Shown here: positions 17,621 to 26,905 of the stretch, one piece after another
Layout: each line of letters opens with the position of its first letter
Numbering within the stretch: position 1 is the first letter of the stretch
Assembly: GCA_003132505.1 (NCBI GenBank)
Contig: PKXY01000036.1
Location: 1 to 64,000, forward strand
Origin: Solirubrobacterales bacterium
GTDB taxonomy: Bacteria > Actinomycetota > Thermoleophilia > Solirubrobacterales > Solirubrobacteraceae
Length of the DNA stretch: 64,000 bases
Reading direction: 5' to 3'
Made by a program: the position numbers and the translations under genes
The notes under the pieces: generated by a model
Told to the model about the DNA's origin: nothing
The model's input: only the letters and a program-made list of their open reading frames with translations
The model's database searches: none

Positions 17621-18516
17621 TGCCCAACGACCAGGCGAAGGGTCGCGCAGCGGCCCTCTCGGTTGCATCCAACGCGACGCTGATCCTGGCGAAGCTGATC
17701 GCCGGCATCGCGACGGGGTCGGTGGCGATCCTGACGGAGGCCGTCCACTCCTCGATCGACCTGCTGGCGTCGCTTGTCGCGCTCGTCTCGGTGCGCAAGG
17801 CCGGCGAGCCGGCCGACGCCGAGCACCTGTATGGCCACGACAAGATGGAGAACCTGGCGGCCGCCATCGAGGGCGCGCTGATCCTCCTCGGCGCGGCGAT
17901 CATCACCTACGAGGCGATCACACGGCTCGTGCACAGCGCACACGTGCACACGATCGGCGCCGGCATCGCCGTGATCGCGGCGTCAGCCGTGGTCAACCTG
18001 GTGGTCTCCCGGATCATCGCCCGCCGAGCCCGCGAAACCGCCTCGGTCGCGCTCGCGGGGGACGCGACCCACCTCAGCGCCGACGCGTTCTCCTCGCTCG
18101 CCGTGCTCGTCGGTCTGATCCTGATCGCCGTCACGCACGACTACTGGATCGACCCGGTCGTGGCGCTGCTCGTCGCCGCCGGCATCGTCATTGCCGGTGC
18201 CCGCCTGCTGCGGCGCGCGTCGGGCGCGCTCGTCGACGAGGCTCTGCCGCAGGCTGACCTCGACACGATCCGCCAAGCGATCCGCGAGGTCGGCGGACCG
18301 CGCGGCGTCGTCGGCTTCCACAAGCTCCGTAGCCGCAGCGCCGGCTCGCGTCGCTATATCGACGTCCACCTCCAGTTCGCCGACGGGACGACGCTCGAGG
18401 CCGCACACGGGGCGGCGCACGCCCTGACCGACGAGATCGGTCACCGCCTTGACGGCGCCGATGTCCTGATCCACATCGAGCCCGGCGGCCGCGTCAAACC
18501 CGGAACCGAGCTCTGA
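17617..18516 (+). CDS. cation diffusion facilitator family transporter
   Basis: A 299-residue CDF (ZT_dimer) transporter with about six membrane helices and a C-terminal cytoplasmic domain. The metal site residues are in EAVHSSIDLLAS (helix 2) and GDATHLSADAFSS (helix 5). The likely exported ion is zinc, iron or manganese; the HxxxD pair in helix 5 leans to zinc or iron. It can start at GTG 17617, overlapping the rdgB stop, or ATG 17620. Confidence 0.9.
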   Translation: MMPNDQAKGRAAALSVASNATLILAKLIAGIATGSVAILTEAVHSSIDLLASLVALVSVRKAGEPADAEHLYGHDKMENLAAAIEGALILLGAAIITYEAITRLVHSAHVHTIGAGIAVIAASAVVNLVVSRIIARRARETASVALAGDATHLSADAFSSLAVLVGLILIAVTHDYWIDPVVALLVAAGIVIAGARLLRRASGALVDEALPQADLDTIRQAIREVGGPRGVVGFHKLRSRSAGSRRYIDVHLQFADGTTLEAAHGAAHALTDEIGHRLDGADVLIHIEPGGRVKPGTEL

Positions 18517-18538
18517 CCCGGCTCGGCTGAAGCCGGTC

Positions 18539-18679
18539 CTAAAACAGGTTGATCGCGGCTGACAGCCCGACGGCGACTGCCACCACCGCATAGCCGCGGT
18601 AATTCGACAGGACCAGGAGGGCCGCCGTGACGAAGCACGCGAGCACGGTCAGGAGCCAGGGCAGGCGCGACAGCTGCAT
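18539..18679 (-). CDS. small membrane protein (46 aa)
   Basis: A 46-residue, almost entirely hydrophobic peptide with two probable membrane helices (residues about 7-22 and 29-44), starting at ATG 18679. It is divergent from pyrF with a 25-bp gap and convergent with the CDF gene. A short GC hairpin (CCGGCT/AGCCGG) lies in the convergent gap. It has no recognised family. Support is modest: it rests on a clean amphipathic-to-hydrophobic composition and on filling a divergent promoter position. Confidence 0.45.
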   Translation of the reverse strand: MQLSRLPWLLTVLACFVTAALLVLSNYRGYAVVAVAVGLSAAINLF

Positions 18680-18704
18680 GCGCGTATCTTTGCTGGTCGT
18701 GGCG

Positions 18705-19598
18705 ATGACTGCCTTTGCCGACCGCCTCGCAGCGCTCGTCACGCGGCGCGAGTCCCAGATCGTGCTCGGCCTCGACCCCGATCCGCTGCGCCTCTGGGCG
18801 GTGGCTGAGCCGGCCTTCGCCGGCGAAGGGACGCCGTCCGAGCGCACTGCGCGCGCCGTGAGCGCACACTGCCTTGCGTTGATCGCCGCTGCCGGGCCGG
18901 CATGTGTCGCCGTCAAGCCGCAGCTCGCCTGCTTCGAGCGCCTCGGCGCACCCGGCATCGCGGCGCTCGGCGACGTCGTCGCCGCCGGCCGCGAGGCCGG
19001 GCTCATGGTGATCGCCGACGGCAAGCGCGGTGACGTGCCCGTGTCCGCCGCGGCCTACGCGCAAGCGCTCGCCGGCGTCACGCCTGGCCCCGCCGGCGAG
19101 ATCCAGGGGCTCGGCGCTGACGCGTTCACCGCGAGTCCGCTGCTCGGCATCGACGCGCTCGAGCCGTTGATCGCGACCGGCGCGGGGGTCTTCGTGCTGG
19201 TCCGCACCTCGAATCCCGGAGCGGCTGACCTCCAGGATCTCGAGCTCGCCGGTGGAGAGGCGCTCTGGGAGCGGATCGCCCGGATCGTCGACGACCTGGG
19301 AGTCGCGCGCGACTGCGGGCTTGCCGACGTCGGAGCGGTCTTCGGTGCGACCGCGGCTGAGCACCTCTCGCGAGCGCGCGAGCTGATGCCCCGCGCGATC
19401 TTCCTGCTGCCGGGAGTCGGCGCACAGGGGGGCCGCGTCGAGGACCTTGCGCCGGCGTTTGCGCCCGGTCCCGCCGGCGGGCTGGTCACGGCTTCGCGCA
19501 GCATCGCCGACGCGCACGCCGCGAACGGTCGCGGGGCGGCGGAGGCGGCGCGCGCCGAGGCCGAGCGGCTGCGCGAGGTCGCCTGGTCGCTCGCCTGA
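18705..19598 (+). CDS. pyrF: orotidine-5'-phosphate decarboxylase (type 2)
   Basis: A 297-residue PyrF of the long subfamily 2, which converts OMP to UMP. The active-site signature VIADGKRGDVPVSAAAYA contains the catalytic Lys-Asp-Lys-Asp network. QIVLGLDPDP and VAVKPQLACFER are typical of the family. The start is set at ATG 18705 (MTAFADRL), where homology begins. No other pyrimidine gene lies beside it. Confidence 0.93.
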   Translation: MTAFADRLAALVTRRESQIVLGLDPDPLRLWAVAEPAFAGEGTPSERTARAVSAHCLALIAAAGPACVAVKPQLACFERLGAPGIAALGDVVAAGREAGLMVIADGKRGDVPVSAAAYAQALAGVTPGPAGEIQGLGADAFTASPLLGIDALEPLIATGAGVFVLVRTSNPGAADLQDLELAGGEALWERIARIVDDLGVARDCGLADVGAVFGATAAEHLSRARELMPRAIFLLPGVGAQGGRVEDLAPAFAPGPAGGLVTASRSIADAHAANGRGAAEAARAEAERLREVAWSLA

Positions 19599-19644
19599 GC
19601 GGGCGCTGGCGCTGGCTTCCGCCCTGTTCGCTAGCCTCGGGCCG

Positions 19645-20862
19645 ATGCGGCTCGCCAGGAGTGCGATCCCGGGTCCGCGGGGGTCACTGGCACTATGCCT
19701 AGTGGCATGCGCCATCCTCGTAGCGCAAAGCGCACGCGCGGCCGATCGGGCGCAGCGCGCGCCGGACATCGAGGCGCCGGAGGCAATCCTCGTCGAGACG
19801 GACCTCGGCAAGACTGTGTTCGCGTTTCACGCGCGGCGCGAAGCGGCGATCGCCAGCATCACGAAGCTGATGACCGCCTATGTGACGCTCGAGTACGAAC
19901 CGCTGACGCGAGTGCTGGTCGAGCAGCCATACGCCGCCGGGCCGGGGGAGTCCCTCGCTCATCTCCCCGCCGGCGGGCGCTACAGCGTCGCCGACCTGCT
20001 GCGGGCGATGCTGCTGCCGAGCGGCAACGACGTGGCCCACAGCCTCGCGATCGACATCGGCGGGACGGTGCCGCACTTCATTGCGCTGATGAACAAGGCC
20101 GCGCGGCACCTCGGACTCGGCGAAACCCATTACGCGACGCCGGTCGGCCTCGACACGCCGGGGAACTACTCGACGGCCCGGAACCTGGCAAAGCTCGCGG
20201 AGGATCTCCTGCACGACCCCTTCTTCGCGGCGGTCGTGCGCGAGCCAAACGCCTACCTCCCGGGCGGCGTCGAGGTCACCAACCACGAGGGCTACCTCTA
20301 CGCCGAGTACCCGTTCCTGGTCGGCGTCAAGTCGGGCCACACCGGCGCCGCCGGCTACTGCTTCGTCGGCGCCGCCAGCTGGCACGGCGTGCACCTGATC
20401 AGCGTCGTGCTCGGCGACCCCACGCAGGAGCAGCGCGACGATGACACCCTCAGCCTGCTCCGCTACGGCCTAGCGTTGTTCCACCACGTGCGCTTCGCGG
20501 TGAAGGGGCGCGCCTACCAGGAGGTTCCCGTCAGCGGATCAAGCCAACCGGTGGCGCTGGTCGCCGAGCGCAGCGGCGGGCTCGTCGTCGCTCGAAACGA
20601 GACGCTCGACGTCTCGTTCGCCGGGGTTCCGATCGACCTGCAGGGGCCGCTTGCGGCGGGAACGCCGGAGGGCACGCTCGACGTTACCGAGCACGGGCAG
20701 CTCGCGCTGTCGGTTCCACTCGTCACGGCGGCGGCGGTCGCGGCTCCGGCGCCGTCCAGTGCCGCGCTGTACGGCGTGGCCGCGCCAGTGCTCGTCATCC
20801 TCGCCGGGTGTAGCCTGATGGCCATGCGCAGGAGCTCCAGGCGCCGCGGGGCACGAGCGTGA
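19645..20862 (+). CDS. D-alanyl-D-alanine carboxypeptidase (PBP5 type)
   Basis: A 405-residue penicillin-binding serine peptidase that trims peptidoglycan pentapeptides outside the membrane. The signal peptide is residues about 1-32. Catalytic motifs are SITK (S71, K74), SGN (126-128) and KSG (228-230) in VGVKSGHTGAAGY. A C-terminal hydrophobic segment (about 375-395) then basic residues form a membrane anchor. The start is ATG 19645. It overlaps the next gene by GTGA. Confidence 0.92.
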   Translation: MRLARSAIPGPRGSLALCLVACAILVAQSARAADRAQRAPDIEAPEAILVETDLGKTVFAFHARREAAIASITKLMTAYVTLEYEPLTRVLVEQPYAAGPGESLAHLPAGGRYSVADLLRAMLLPSGNDVAHSLAIDIGGTVPHFIALMNKAARHLGLGETHYATPVGLDTPGNYSTARNLAKLAEDLLHDPFFAAVVREPNAYLPGGVEVTNHEGYLYAEYPFLVGVKSGHTGAAGYCFVGAASWHGVHLISVVLGDPTQEQRDDDTLSLLRYGLALFHHVRFAVKGRAYQEVPVSGSSQPVALVAERSGGLVVARNETLDVSFAGVPIDLQGPLAAGTPEGTLDVTEHGQLALSVPLVTAAAVAAPAPSSAALYGVAAPVLVILAGCSLMAMRRSSRRRGARA

Positions 20863-21818
20863 TCATCACGGTCACGCTCAACCCGGCGATCGACAAGTCG
20901 CTCTCGGTGCCGAGCCTGCGCCTTGGGCGTCGTCACCGCACGGTCGAGCGGCGCACGCTCGCGGGCGGCAAGGGCGTCAACGTCGCACGGATGCTGAAGA
21001 CGCTCGACCAGCCGGTGATCGCGACAGGACTGGCCGGCGGCGCGACGGGCACGCAGATCATCGAACAGCTGAGGCGTGAGTCGATCGTCAACGACTTCGT
21101 CCTGATCGGCGAGGATTCGCGCACGAACACCAACCTGTTCGACCCGACGACCGGTGAGGAGACCGAGATCAACGAGCAGGGGCCGCTTGTCGACGCCGAT
21201 GAGCTGGCGCGCTTCTGCGACAAGCTCTACTACCTCGCTCGCGGTGCGGCGATGGTCGTCTTCGCCGGATCGCTGCCGCGAGGCGTCGAGGGCGACTTCT
21301 ACGCGACGCTGGTGCGCGAGCTCCACAAGCGCGACGTCCTGACGATCGTCGACACCGACGGTGACGCGCTACGCCAGGCGGTGCGAGCCGAGCCCGGCAT
21401 CGTCTCGCCTAACGTGCTCGAGGCCGAGGAGCTGATCGGTCAGGAGTTCGGCGACGACGAGGACCGCGCTGGCGCGGTCCGCGAGATCGTCGCGCTCGGC
21501 GCCCGCGAGGCGCTGATGACGACGCCCGACGGCTGCTGGGCCCAGGTCCTGGTGGACGGGGCGCCGCAGCTCTTCCGCGTGACGATCGCGCCGCGCGAGC
21601 CGGTCGCGACGGTTGGCTCCGGCGACGCCTTCCTCGCCGGCTACATCGCCGCGCGCTACTCGGGCAGCCCGCCCGAGGAGTGCCTGCGCTTCGCCGTCGC
21701 CTGCGGCGCCGAATCGACCGGGCGGCTCGGCGCCGGGTTGATCGACCCGCGCGCGGCGGAGCGCCTGCGCTCCGAGGTGGAGCTGACCGCGGTCGAGCTA
21801 GGGGCGCGCGTCAGCTGA
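20859..21818 (+). CDS. PfkB-family sugar kinase (1-phosphofructokinase-like)
   Basis: A 319-residue ribokinase-fold kinase closest to the 1-phosphofructokinase/tagatose-6-phosphate kinase branch. It has MIITVTLNPAIDKS, the glycine-rich AGGKGVNVARML, FAGSLPRGV, and the catalytic TVGSGDAFLAGY with its Asp base. No PTS genes are nearby, so a phosphofructokinase-like or other sugar-phosphate role is open. GTG start, overlapping the carboxypeptidase stop. The 21819-21965 gap is non-coding and probably holds the guaB3 promoter. Confidence 0.85.
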   Translation: MIITVTLNPAIDKSLSVPSLRLGRRHRTVERRTLAGGKGVNVARMLKTLDQPVIATGLAGGATGTQIIEQLRRESIVNDFVLIGEDSRTNTNLFDPTTGEETEINEQGPLVDADELARFCDKLYYLARGAAMVVFAGSLPRGVEGDFYATLVRELHKRDVLTIVDTDGDALRQAVRAEPGIVSPNVLEAEELIGQEFGDDEDRAGAVREIVALGAREALMTTPDGCWAQVLVDGAPQLFRVTIAPREPVATVGSGDAFLAGYIAARYSGSPPEECLRFAVACGAESTGRLGAGLIDPRAAERLRSEVELTAVELGARVS

Positions 21819-21965
21819 GCTTCGCAGTGCTGCGAGCGCTCCGAAATGCGGCTTCGAGCGTCACCAGTGCTGGTCGTTGGTATGCTCGGAAGCGGTGGTT
21901 GACGGGGGCCGCGCAGCGTCGTCCGACCGCCATGCTCCGTCCGCTCAGAACCCTAGGATCGGCAA

Positions 21966-23177
21966 ATGGAAGTAGAGATCGGCCGCGGTAAGAAGGCGCG
22001 GCGAGCTTACGGCTTCGATGACATCGCGATCGTGCCGTCACGGCGCACGCGCGACCCCGACGACATCGACATCACCTGGAAGCTCGGTGACTACCGCTTC
22101 GAGCTGCCGCTGCTCGCAAGCGCGATGGATGGCGTTACCTCGCCGACCACGGCCGGCATCATCGGACGGCTCGGCGGCCTCGGGGTGCTCAACCTCGAGG
22201 GCATCTTCACGCGCTACGAGGACGCCGAGGAGCAGCTCGAGCGGATCGCCTCGCTCCCGAAGGAGCTCGCGACGCGCGAGATGCAGGAGATCTACAGCGA
22301 GCCGGTCAAGGAGGAGCTGATCGCTCAGCGGATCCGCGAAATCAAGGCCGAAGGCGTCGTCTGCGCGGCCTCGCTCACGCCGCAGCGCGTGCTGCGCTAT
22401 TACGAGGCGGCGCTCGACGCCGGCCTCGACATCCTCGTGATTCAGGGCACCGTCGTCTCCGGCGAGCACGTCTCGAGCACGACGACGCCGCTGAACCTCA
22501 AGGAGTTCATCCCGACGCTCGACATCCCCGTCGTCGTCGGCGGTTGCGCCTCCTACAACACTGGCCTGCACCTGATGCGCACCGGCGCAGCCGGAGTGCT
22601 TGTCGGTGTCGGCCCAGGCGCCGCCTGCACGACCCGCGGCGTGCTCGGCATCGGTGTGCCGCAGGCAACCGCGATCGTCGATGTCGCGTACGCGCGCTCG
22701 CAACACATGCTCGAAACCGGCGAGCTCGTCAAGGTGATCGCCGACGGTGGCATGCGCACCGGCGGCGACGTCTCGAAGGCGATCGCCTGCGGCGCGGACG
22801 CCGTGATGATCGGCAGCCCGCTTGCCCGCGCCTACGAGGCTCCGGGCCACGGCTACCACTGGGGCATGGCGACGTTCCACCCGACGCTGCCGCGCGGCGC
22901 GCGCGTCGCGACGCGCCAGAACGCGACGCTCGAGGAGATCCTGACCGGGCCGGCCAACGAGAACGACGGCACGCTCAACCTGTTCGGCGGCCTGCGCACC
23001 TCGATGGCGACCTGCGGCTACGAGGACATTGCCGAGTTCAACGGCGCCGAGCTGATGGTGGCCCCGGCGCTCCAGAGCGAGGGCAAGCAGCTGCAGCGTG
23101 AGCAGGGCGTCGGCATGGGCTCGCTCGGCAGGGCTGATGCGCACGACACGCCGACAGCGGCGCTCGTCCATGACTAG
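21966..23177 (+). CDS. GuaB3-family IMP dehydrogenase-related protein
   Basis: A 403-residue IMPDH/GMP-reductase-fold enzyme without the CBS pair found in standard GuaB. The catalytic loop is [13 protein letters not shown], whose cysteine forms the covalent purine-nucleotide intermediate. The phosphate site is [16 protein letters not shown]. The N-terminal [17 protein letters not shown] is typical of GuaB3. It lies directly upstream of guaA, so a role in the IMP-to-GMP branch is likely. The exact reaction of GuaB3 proteins cannot be settled from sequence. Confidence 0.88.
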   Translation: MEVEIGRGKKARRAYGFDDIAIVPSRRTRDPDDIDITWKLGDYRFELPLLASAMDGVTSPTTAGIIGRLGGLGVLNLEGIFTRYEDAEEQLERIASLPKELATREMQEIYSEPVKEELIAQRIREIKAEGVVCAASLTPQRVLRYYEAALDAGLDILVIQGTVVSGEHVSSTTTPLNLKEFIPTLDIPVVVGGCASYNTGLHLMRTGAAGVLVGVGPGAACTTRGVLGIGVPQATAIVDVAYARSQHMLETGELVKVIADGGMRTGGDVSKAIACGADAVMIGSPLARAYEAPGHGYHWGMATFHPTLPRGARVATRQNATLEEILTGPANENDGTLNLFGGLRTSMATCGYEDIAEFNGAELMVAPALQSEGKQLQREQGVGMGSLGRADAHDTPTAALVHD

Positions 23178-23195
23178 CCGGTCCGGGCACAGCCG

Positions 23196-24788
23196 TTGAG
23201 CGACACGCTCGCCGCGACCAAGTCGCCGGCGAGCGCCCCTGCGCGCCCCGCAGGGACCGACGAGGTACTGGTCGTCGACTTCGGTGGCCAGTACTCGCAG
23301 CTCATCGCGCGCCGTGTCCGCGAGTGCGGCGTCTTCTCCGAGCTGCTTCCGGCCGACGTCGGCGCGGAGGAGATCGCCCGCCGTGCCCCCGCCGGCCTGA
23401 TCCTCTCGGGCGGGCCTGCGTCTGTCTACGCGCCTGACGCCCCGGCGCTCGACGCCGCATTGCTCGAGCTCGGCATCCCGGTTCTCGGCATCTGTTACGG
23501 CATGCAGCTCCTGGCCCACTCGCTCGGCGGGCTCGTCGAGCGCGCGGAGGTTGGCGAGTTCGGTCGCTCCGATCTCCACGTCCACCACCCGGGACGCCTG
23601 TTCGCAGGACTGCCGGCGGAACAGAGCTGCTGGATGTCGCACCGCGACACGGTCCGCCACGCCCCGGCCGGCTTCAGCGAGCTCGCCTCCTCGACGGTCT
23701 CGCCGGTTGCAGCCTTCGAGGACCCGGCGCGCGCCATCTACGGCATCCAGTTCCACCCCGAGGTCGTCCACACCCCTTACGGCCAGCAGATCCTGACGCA
23801 CTTCCTGGCGGACGTCTGCGGCTGCGATCGGACCTGGACTGCGGCGTCGATCATCGACGAGCAGATCGCGCGGATCCGCGCCCAGGTCGGCGACGGCCAG
23901 GTGATCTGCGGTCTCTCCGGCGGGATCGACTCGTCGGTAGCCGCGCTGCTCGTCCACCGCGCCGTCGGCGACCAGCTGACCTGCGTCTTCGTCGACCACG
24001 GCCTGATGCGCAAGGGCGAGGGCGAGCAGGTGATCGCCGCGTTCCGCGACACCTTCAAGGTGCCGCTCGTCGCCGTCGATGCCGAGCGCCGCTTCCTCGA
24101 CCGCCTCAAGGGCGTCAGCGATCCCGAGACCAAGCGCAAGCTGATCGGCGCCGAGTTCATCCGCGTCTTCGAAGAGGAGGCGGCGAAGCTCTCGGGCGCC
24201 CACTACCTCGTCCAGGGAACGCTCTACTCCGACGTCATCGAGTCCGGCGGGCGCAAGGGATCGGCGACGATCAAGTCCCACCACAACGTCGGCGGCCTGC
24301 CCGACGACATCGCCTTCGAGCTCGTCGAGCCGCTGCGGATGCTGTTCAAGGACGAGGTCCGCGCGGTCGGCGCCGAGCTCGGCCTGCCCGAGCGACTCGT
24401 CTGGCGCCAGCCGTTTCCCGGCCCGGGCCTCGCGATCCGCATCATCGGCGGCGAGGCGACCAAGGAGCGCCTCGACCTACTGCGCGACGCCGACCACATC
24501 CTCCAGGACGAGATCCGCAAGGCCGGTCTCTACCACGAGCTCTGGCAGTCCTTCTGCGTCCTGCCCGACATCCGCTCGGTCGGCGTCCAGGGCGACGAGC
24601 GCACCTACGGCAACGTGATCGTGATCCGCGCCGTCACATCCGATGACGCGATGACCGCGGACTGGGCGCGCCTTCCCTACGACCTGCTGGAGCAGATCGC
24701 CTCGCGGATGATGGGCGAGCTCTCAGACGTCAACCGGGTCGTCCTCGACATCACGAGCAAGCCGCCGGGCACGATCGAGTGGGAGTAG
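23196..24788 (+). CDS. guaA: GMP synthase (glutamine-hydrolysing)
   Basis: A 530-residue two-domain enzyme converting XMP to GMP. The N-terminal class I glutaminase has C100 in [12 protein letters not shown] and the His/Glu of FHPEVVHT. The C-terminal ATP pyrophosphatase has the P-loop [14 protein letters not shown]. The dimerisation domain ends KPPGTIEWE. The TTG start at 23196 is 18 bp after guaB3. Confidence 0.97.
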   Translation: MSDTLAATKSPASAPARPAGTDEVLVVDFGGQYSQLIARRVRECGVFSELLPADVGAEEIARRAPAGLILSGGPASVYAPDAPALDAALLELGIPVLGICYGMQLLAHSLGGLVERAEVGEFGRSDLHVHHPGRLFAGLPAEQSCWMSHRDTVRHAPAGFSELASSTVSPVAAFEDPARAIYGIQFHPEVVHTPYGQQILTHFLADVCGCDRTWTAASIIDEQIARIRAQVGDGQVICGLSGGIDSSVAALLVHRAVGDQLTCVFVDHGLMRKGEGEQVIAAFRDTFKVPLVAVDAERRFLDRLKGVSDPETKRKLIGAEFIRVFEEEAAKLSGAHYLVQGTLYSDVIESGGRKGSATIKSHHNVGGLPDDIAFELVEPLRMLFKDEVRAVGAELGLPERLVWRQPFPGPGLAIRIIGGEATKERLDLLRDADHILQDEIRKAGLYHELWQSFCVLPDIRSVGVQGDERTYGNVIVIRAVTSDDAMTADWARLPYDLLEQIASRMMGELSDVNRVVLDITSKPPGTIEWE

Positions 24789-24792
24789 TCCC

Positions 24793-24862
24793 GGGTGGCG
24801 CATGCGCCCCCCGGCGGATCGGTGCATGCACCGATCCGGCCACCGGCGCATGCGCCGGTGGC
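24793..24862. repeat. three consecutive GCATGC-centred palindromes
   Basis: Three back-to-back palindromes fill the convergent gap after guaA. The first is 24793-24812, centred on GCGCATGCGC with one mismatched pair. The second is 24815-24838, a perfect 24-nt palindrome centred on TGCATGCA. The third is 24839-24862, perfect and again centred on GCGCATGCGC. The third abuts the stop codon of the facing gene. There is no T-run on either strand. They may act as a bidirectional terminator or be REP-like. Confidence 0.75.
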
Positions 24863-25536
24863 TAAAACAAGACGAACGGCGAGTACCGCGGACCGCCGGC
24901 GCCCGGGTCCTGCTCGAGCACGTAGGCGAACGTCGTCTCGACGCGGATCTCGCTGCCGGCGGGCGCCTCGCGGCGGATCCGCTCGGCGAGCGCGGTTGCG
25001 TCGTCCTCGGTCCAGGCGCCGATCAGCAGGTAGTGCCAGTGACGCTGCGTTGGCAGTCCCTCCGCGGCCAACCGCTTGGCGAAGGCGACCGCCTCGGAGT
25101 GCGACGGCAGCGTGATCCGAACCTCGTACTCAGGGACCCCCGCCTGCTTGTCGGCGGCGGTCTCCTCGACCACGAACTCGCGCTCGGACTCCTCGCCCTC
25201 CCGCTGCTCCTCGGCGCTCGAGCTGCCGTCGCTCGGTAGCGGCGCGTCCGCGTCCTCCCAGCGCTCGGCGAGCGGGTGCCAGCGCGTCAGGGTGAACGTC
25301 GCCTCGAGCTGCTCCGTGGCGGCCAGCTCGCGCAGCGTCTGCTCGGCGTCCTGCGCGTCCTCGCGTGTCGTGGCGTAGGCGAAGACCAGGTTGTCGTCGC
25401 GCGACAGCGCCGCCCGGTTGTGCAGCTCGCGGCGAGCGTGTGAATAAAGCTCCTTCGCGCCGGCCGCGCCATGCAGCTTCTCGGCCGCACCGCTGTCGGC
25501 CAGCTCGACCTCGACGCGCCAGTCTTCGTCAGCCAT
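24862..25536 (-). CDS. hypothetical protein (duplicated alpha/beta module)
   Basis: A 224-residue soluble protein starting at ATG 25536 ([14 protein letters not shown]). It seems to hold two related modules, WRVEVEL...[10 protein letters not shown]...VFAYATT and [25 protein letters not shown]...TFAYVLEQ, joined by an acidic linker (residues about 98-125). No catalytic motif or named family is recognised. It faces guaA across the palindromes and is divergent from rplM with a 92-bp gap. Confidence 0.65.
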   Translation of the reverse strand: MADEDWRVEVELADSGAAEKLHGAAGAKELYSHARRELHNRAALSRDDNLVFAYATTREDAQDAEQTLRELAATEQLEATFTLTRWHPLAERWEDADAPLPSDGSSSAEEQREGEESEREFVVEETAADKQAGVPEYEVRITLPSHSEAVAFAKRLAAEGLPTQRHWHYLLIGAWTEDDATALAERIRREAPAGSEIRVETTFAYVLEQDPGAGGPRYSPFVLF

Positions 25537-25628
25537 CGCGGCGCCATCATTGCAGGAAGGCCCTGGAATCCGTGTTCCTCTATCATCGCTGCCTGCGCCG
25601 CGCGTATCTGCGTGGCGATTTTTGTGTG

Positions 25629-26063
25629 ATGAAGACCTACGTTGCAAAGCCAAGCGATCGCCAGCGCGACTGGTACGTGGTCGACGCCAGCGGCAAGACG
25701 CTTGGCCGCCTTGCGACGCAGATCGCGGACACGCTGCGCGGCAAGCGCAAGCCGGTCTACACGCCGCACATCGACACCGGCGACTTCGTCGTCGTCGTGA
25801 ACGCGCAGAAGATCGCCGTGACCGGCAACAAGCGCGCCGACAAGCTCTACCACCGCCACTCCGGCTACCCGGGCGGCCTGCGTACCCGAACCTTCGAGCA
25901 GATGATCGAGCGCCGCCCCGAGGAGATCATCCGCCTCGCCGTCAAGGGCATGATGCCCCGTAACCGCCTGGCCCGAAAGCAGCTCACCAAGCTCAAGGTC
26001 TACGCCGGACCCGAGCATCCGCACGTCGCACAAAAACCGGCTCCCTTGGACGTCAGGAACTGA
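25629..26063 (+). CDS. rplM: 50S ribosomal protein L13
   Basis: A 144-residue L13. The signatures [32 protein letters not shown] and [15 protein letters not shown] are clear. The length is standard, starting at ATG 25629. The stop overlaps the rpsI start by one base (TGATG), the usual rplM-rpsI pair. Confidence 0.97.
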   Translation: MKTYVAKPSDRQRDWYVVDASGKTLGRLATQIADTLRGKRKPVYTPHIDTGDFVVVVNAQKIAVTGNKRADKLYHRHSGYPGGLRTRTFEQMIERRPEEIIRLAVKGMMPRNRLARKQLTKLKVYAGPEHPHVAQKPAPLDVRN

Positions 26064-26893
26064 TGAGCGAAGAAGGCGCCAAGCCCGACGAGACCGCTGA
26101 GACGCAAGCGGCCGCCGTGCCACCAGCGGAGACCGTTCCTGAGTCGCAAGGCTCGCCGGAGCCCGCGAACCCCTCTGAAGTCGTAGCCGAGAGCGCACCA
26201 GCCGCGGCTGCGAGCAGCGAGGAGGCGACGCCCGAGTCAACCCCGCAAGCGGAGGCGCCCGAAGAGGCCGCCCCCGGACGGCCGGCGGCCAAGCGAAACT
26301 CCGAAGCCGCGCCGCCGGTCCCGCCGGCCGTGCCGGGCATGCACCTCGAAGTCGACATCGTTCCCGAAGGCGTCGACCCGCTCGCTGCGGAGCCGCTCTA
26401 CTCCTACGGTGATGACGAGCCGAGCGATGAGCCGGTGGAGGCAGAGCTGATCGAGGAGATCGTCGTGGTCGAGCCGATCGAGGAGGTTGCGATCGACCTC
26501 GCCGCCGGAGCCAGCTATCACGCTACGGGCAAGCGCAAGACGGCGATTGCGCGAGTGATCCTGCGTCCAGGGACCGGTACCTACGCGATCAACGGCCGGA
26601 CGCTCGAGGCTTTCTTCCCGCGCGAGACGCTGCAGCGCAACATCCGCCAGCCGCTCGAGACCGTCGGCTACGAGGACCGCATGGACGTGATCGCGCGGAT
26701 GAACGGTGGCGGCGTGTCAGCCCAGGCTGGCGCCTTGCGGCACGGGATCTCTCGCGCGCTGCTCGAGGCCGACCCGAACCTGCGCGGCGAGCTCAAGCGA
26801 CGCGGCTTCCTCACGCGCGACGCGCGGGCCAAGGAGCGCAAGAAGGCCGGCCTGAAGAAGGCGCGCAAGCGTCCGCAGTTCTCCAAGCGCTAA
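26063..26893 (+). CDS. rpsI: 30S ribosomal protein S9 with long acidic N-terminal extension
   Basis: A 276-residue protein, twice the usual S9 length. The last 128 residues (from about 149, [16 protein letters not shown]) are a normal S9, including [19 protein letters not shown] and the KRPQFSKR tail that contacts P-site tRNA. The first 148 residues are a disordered, acidic Ala/Pro/Glu-rich extension with no basic RNA-binding character. ATG 26063 is coupled to rplM. A later start would have to lie far inside, and none has a better signal. No stop interrupts the extension and its frame is GC-skewed like coding sequence. Confidence 0.93.
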   Translation: MSEEGAKPDETAETQAAAVPPAETVPESQGSPEPANPSEVVAESAPAAAASSEEATPESTPQAEAPEEAAPGRPAAKRNSEAAPPVPPAVPGMHLEVDIVPEGVDPLAAEPLYSYGDDEPSDEPVEAELIEEIVVVEPIEEVAIDLAAGASYHATGKRKTAIARVILRPGTGTYAINGRTLEAFFPRETLQRNIRQPLETVGYEDRMDVIARMNGGGVSAQAGALRHGISRALLEADPNLRGELKRRGFLTRDARAKERKKAGLKKARKRPQFSKR

Positions 26894-26905
26894 GTTCCCT
26901 CGCCG

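Noticed and set aside
22038-24284. 748-residue antisense ORF across guaB3 and guaA
   Set aside because: It is a GC-rich shadow frame of two certain genes, rich in Arg/Ala/Asp/Glu with no domain.
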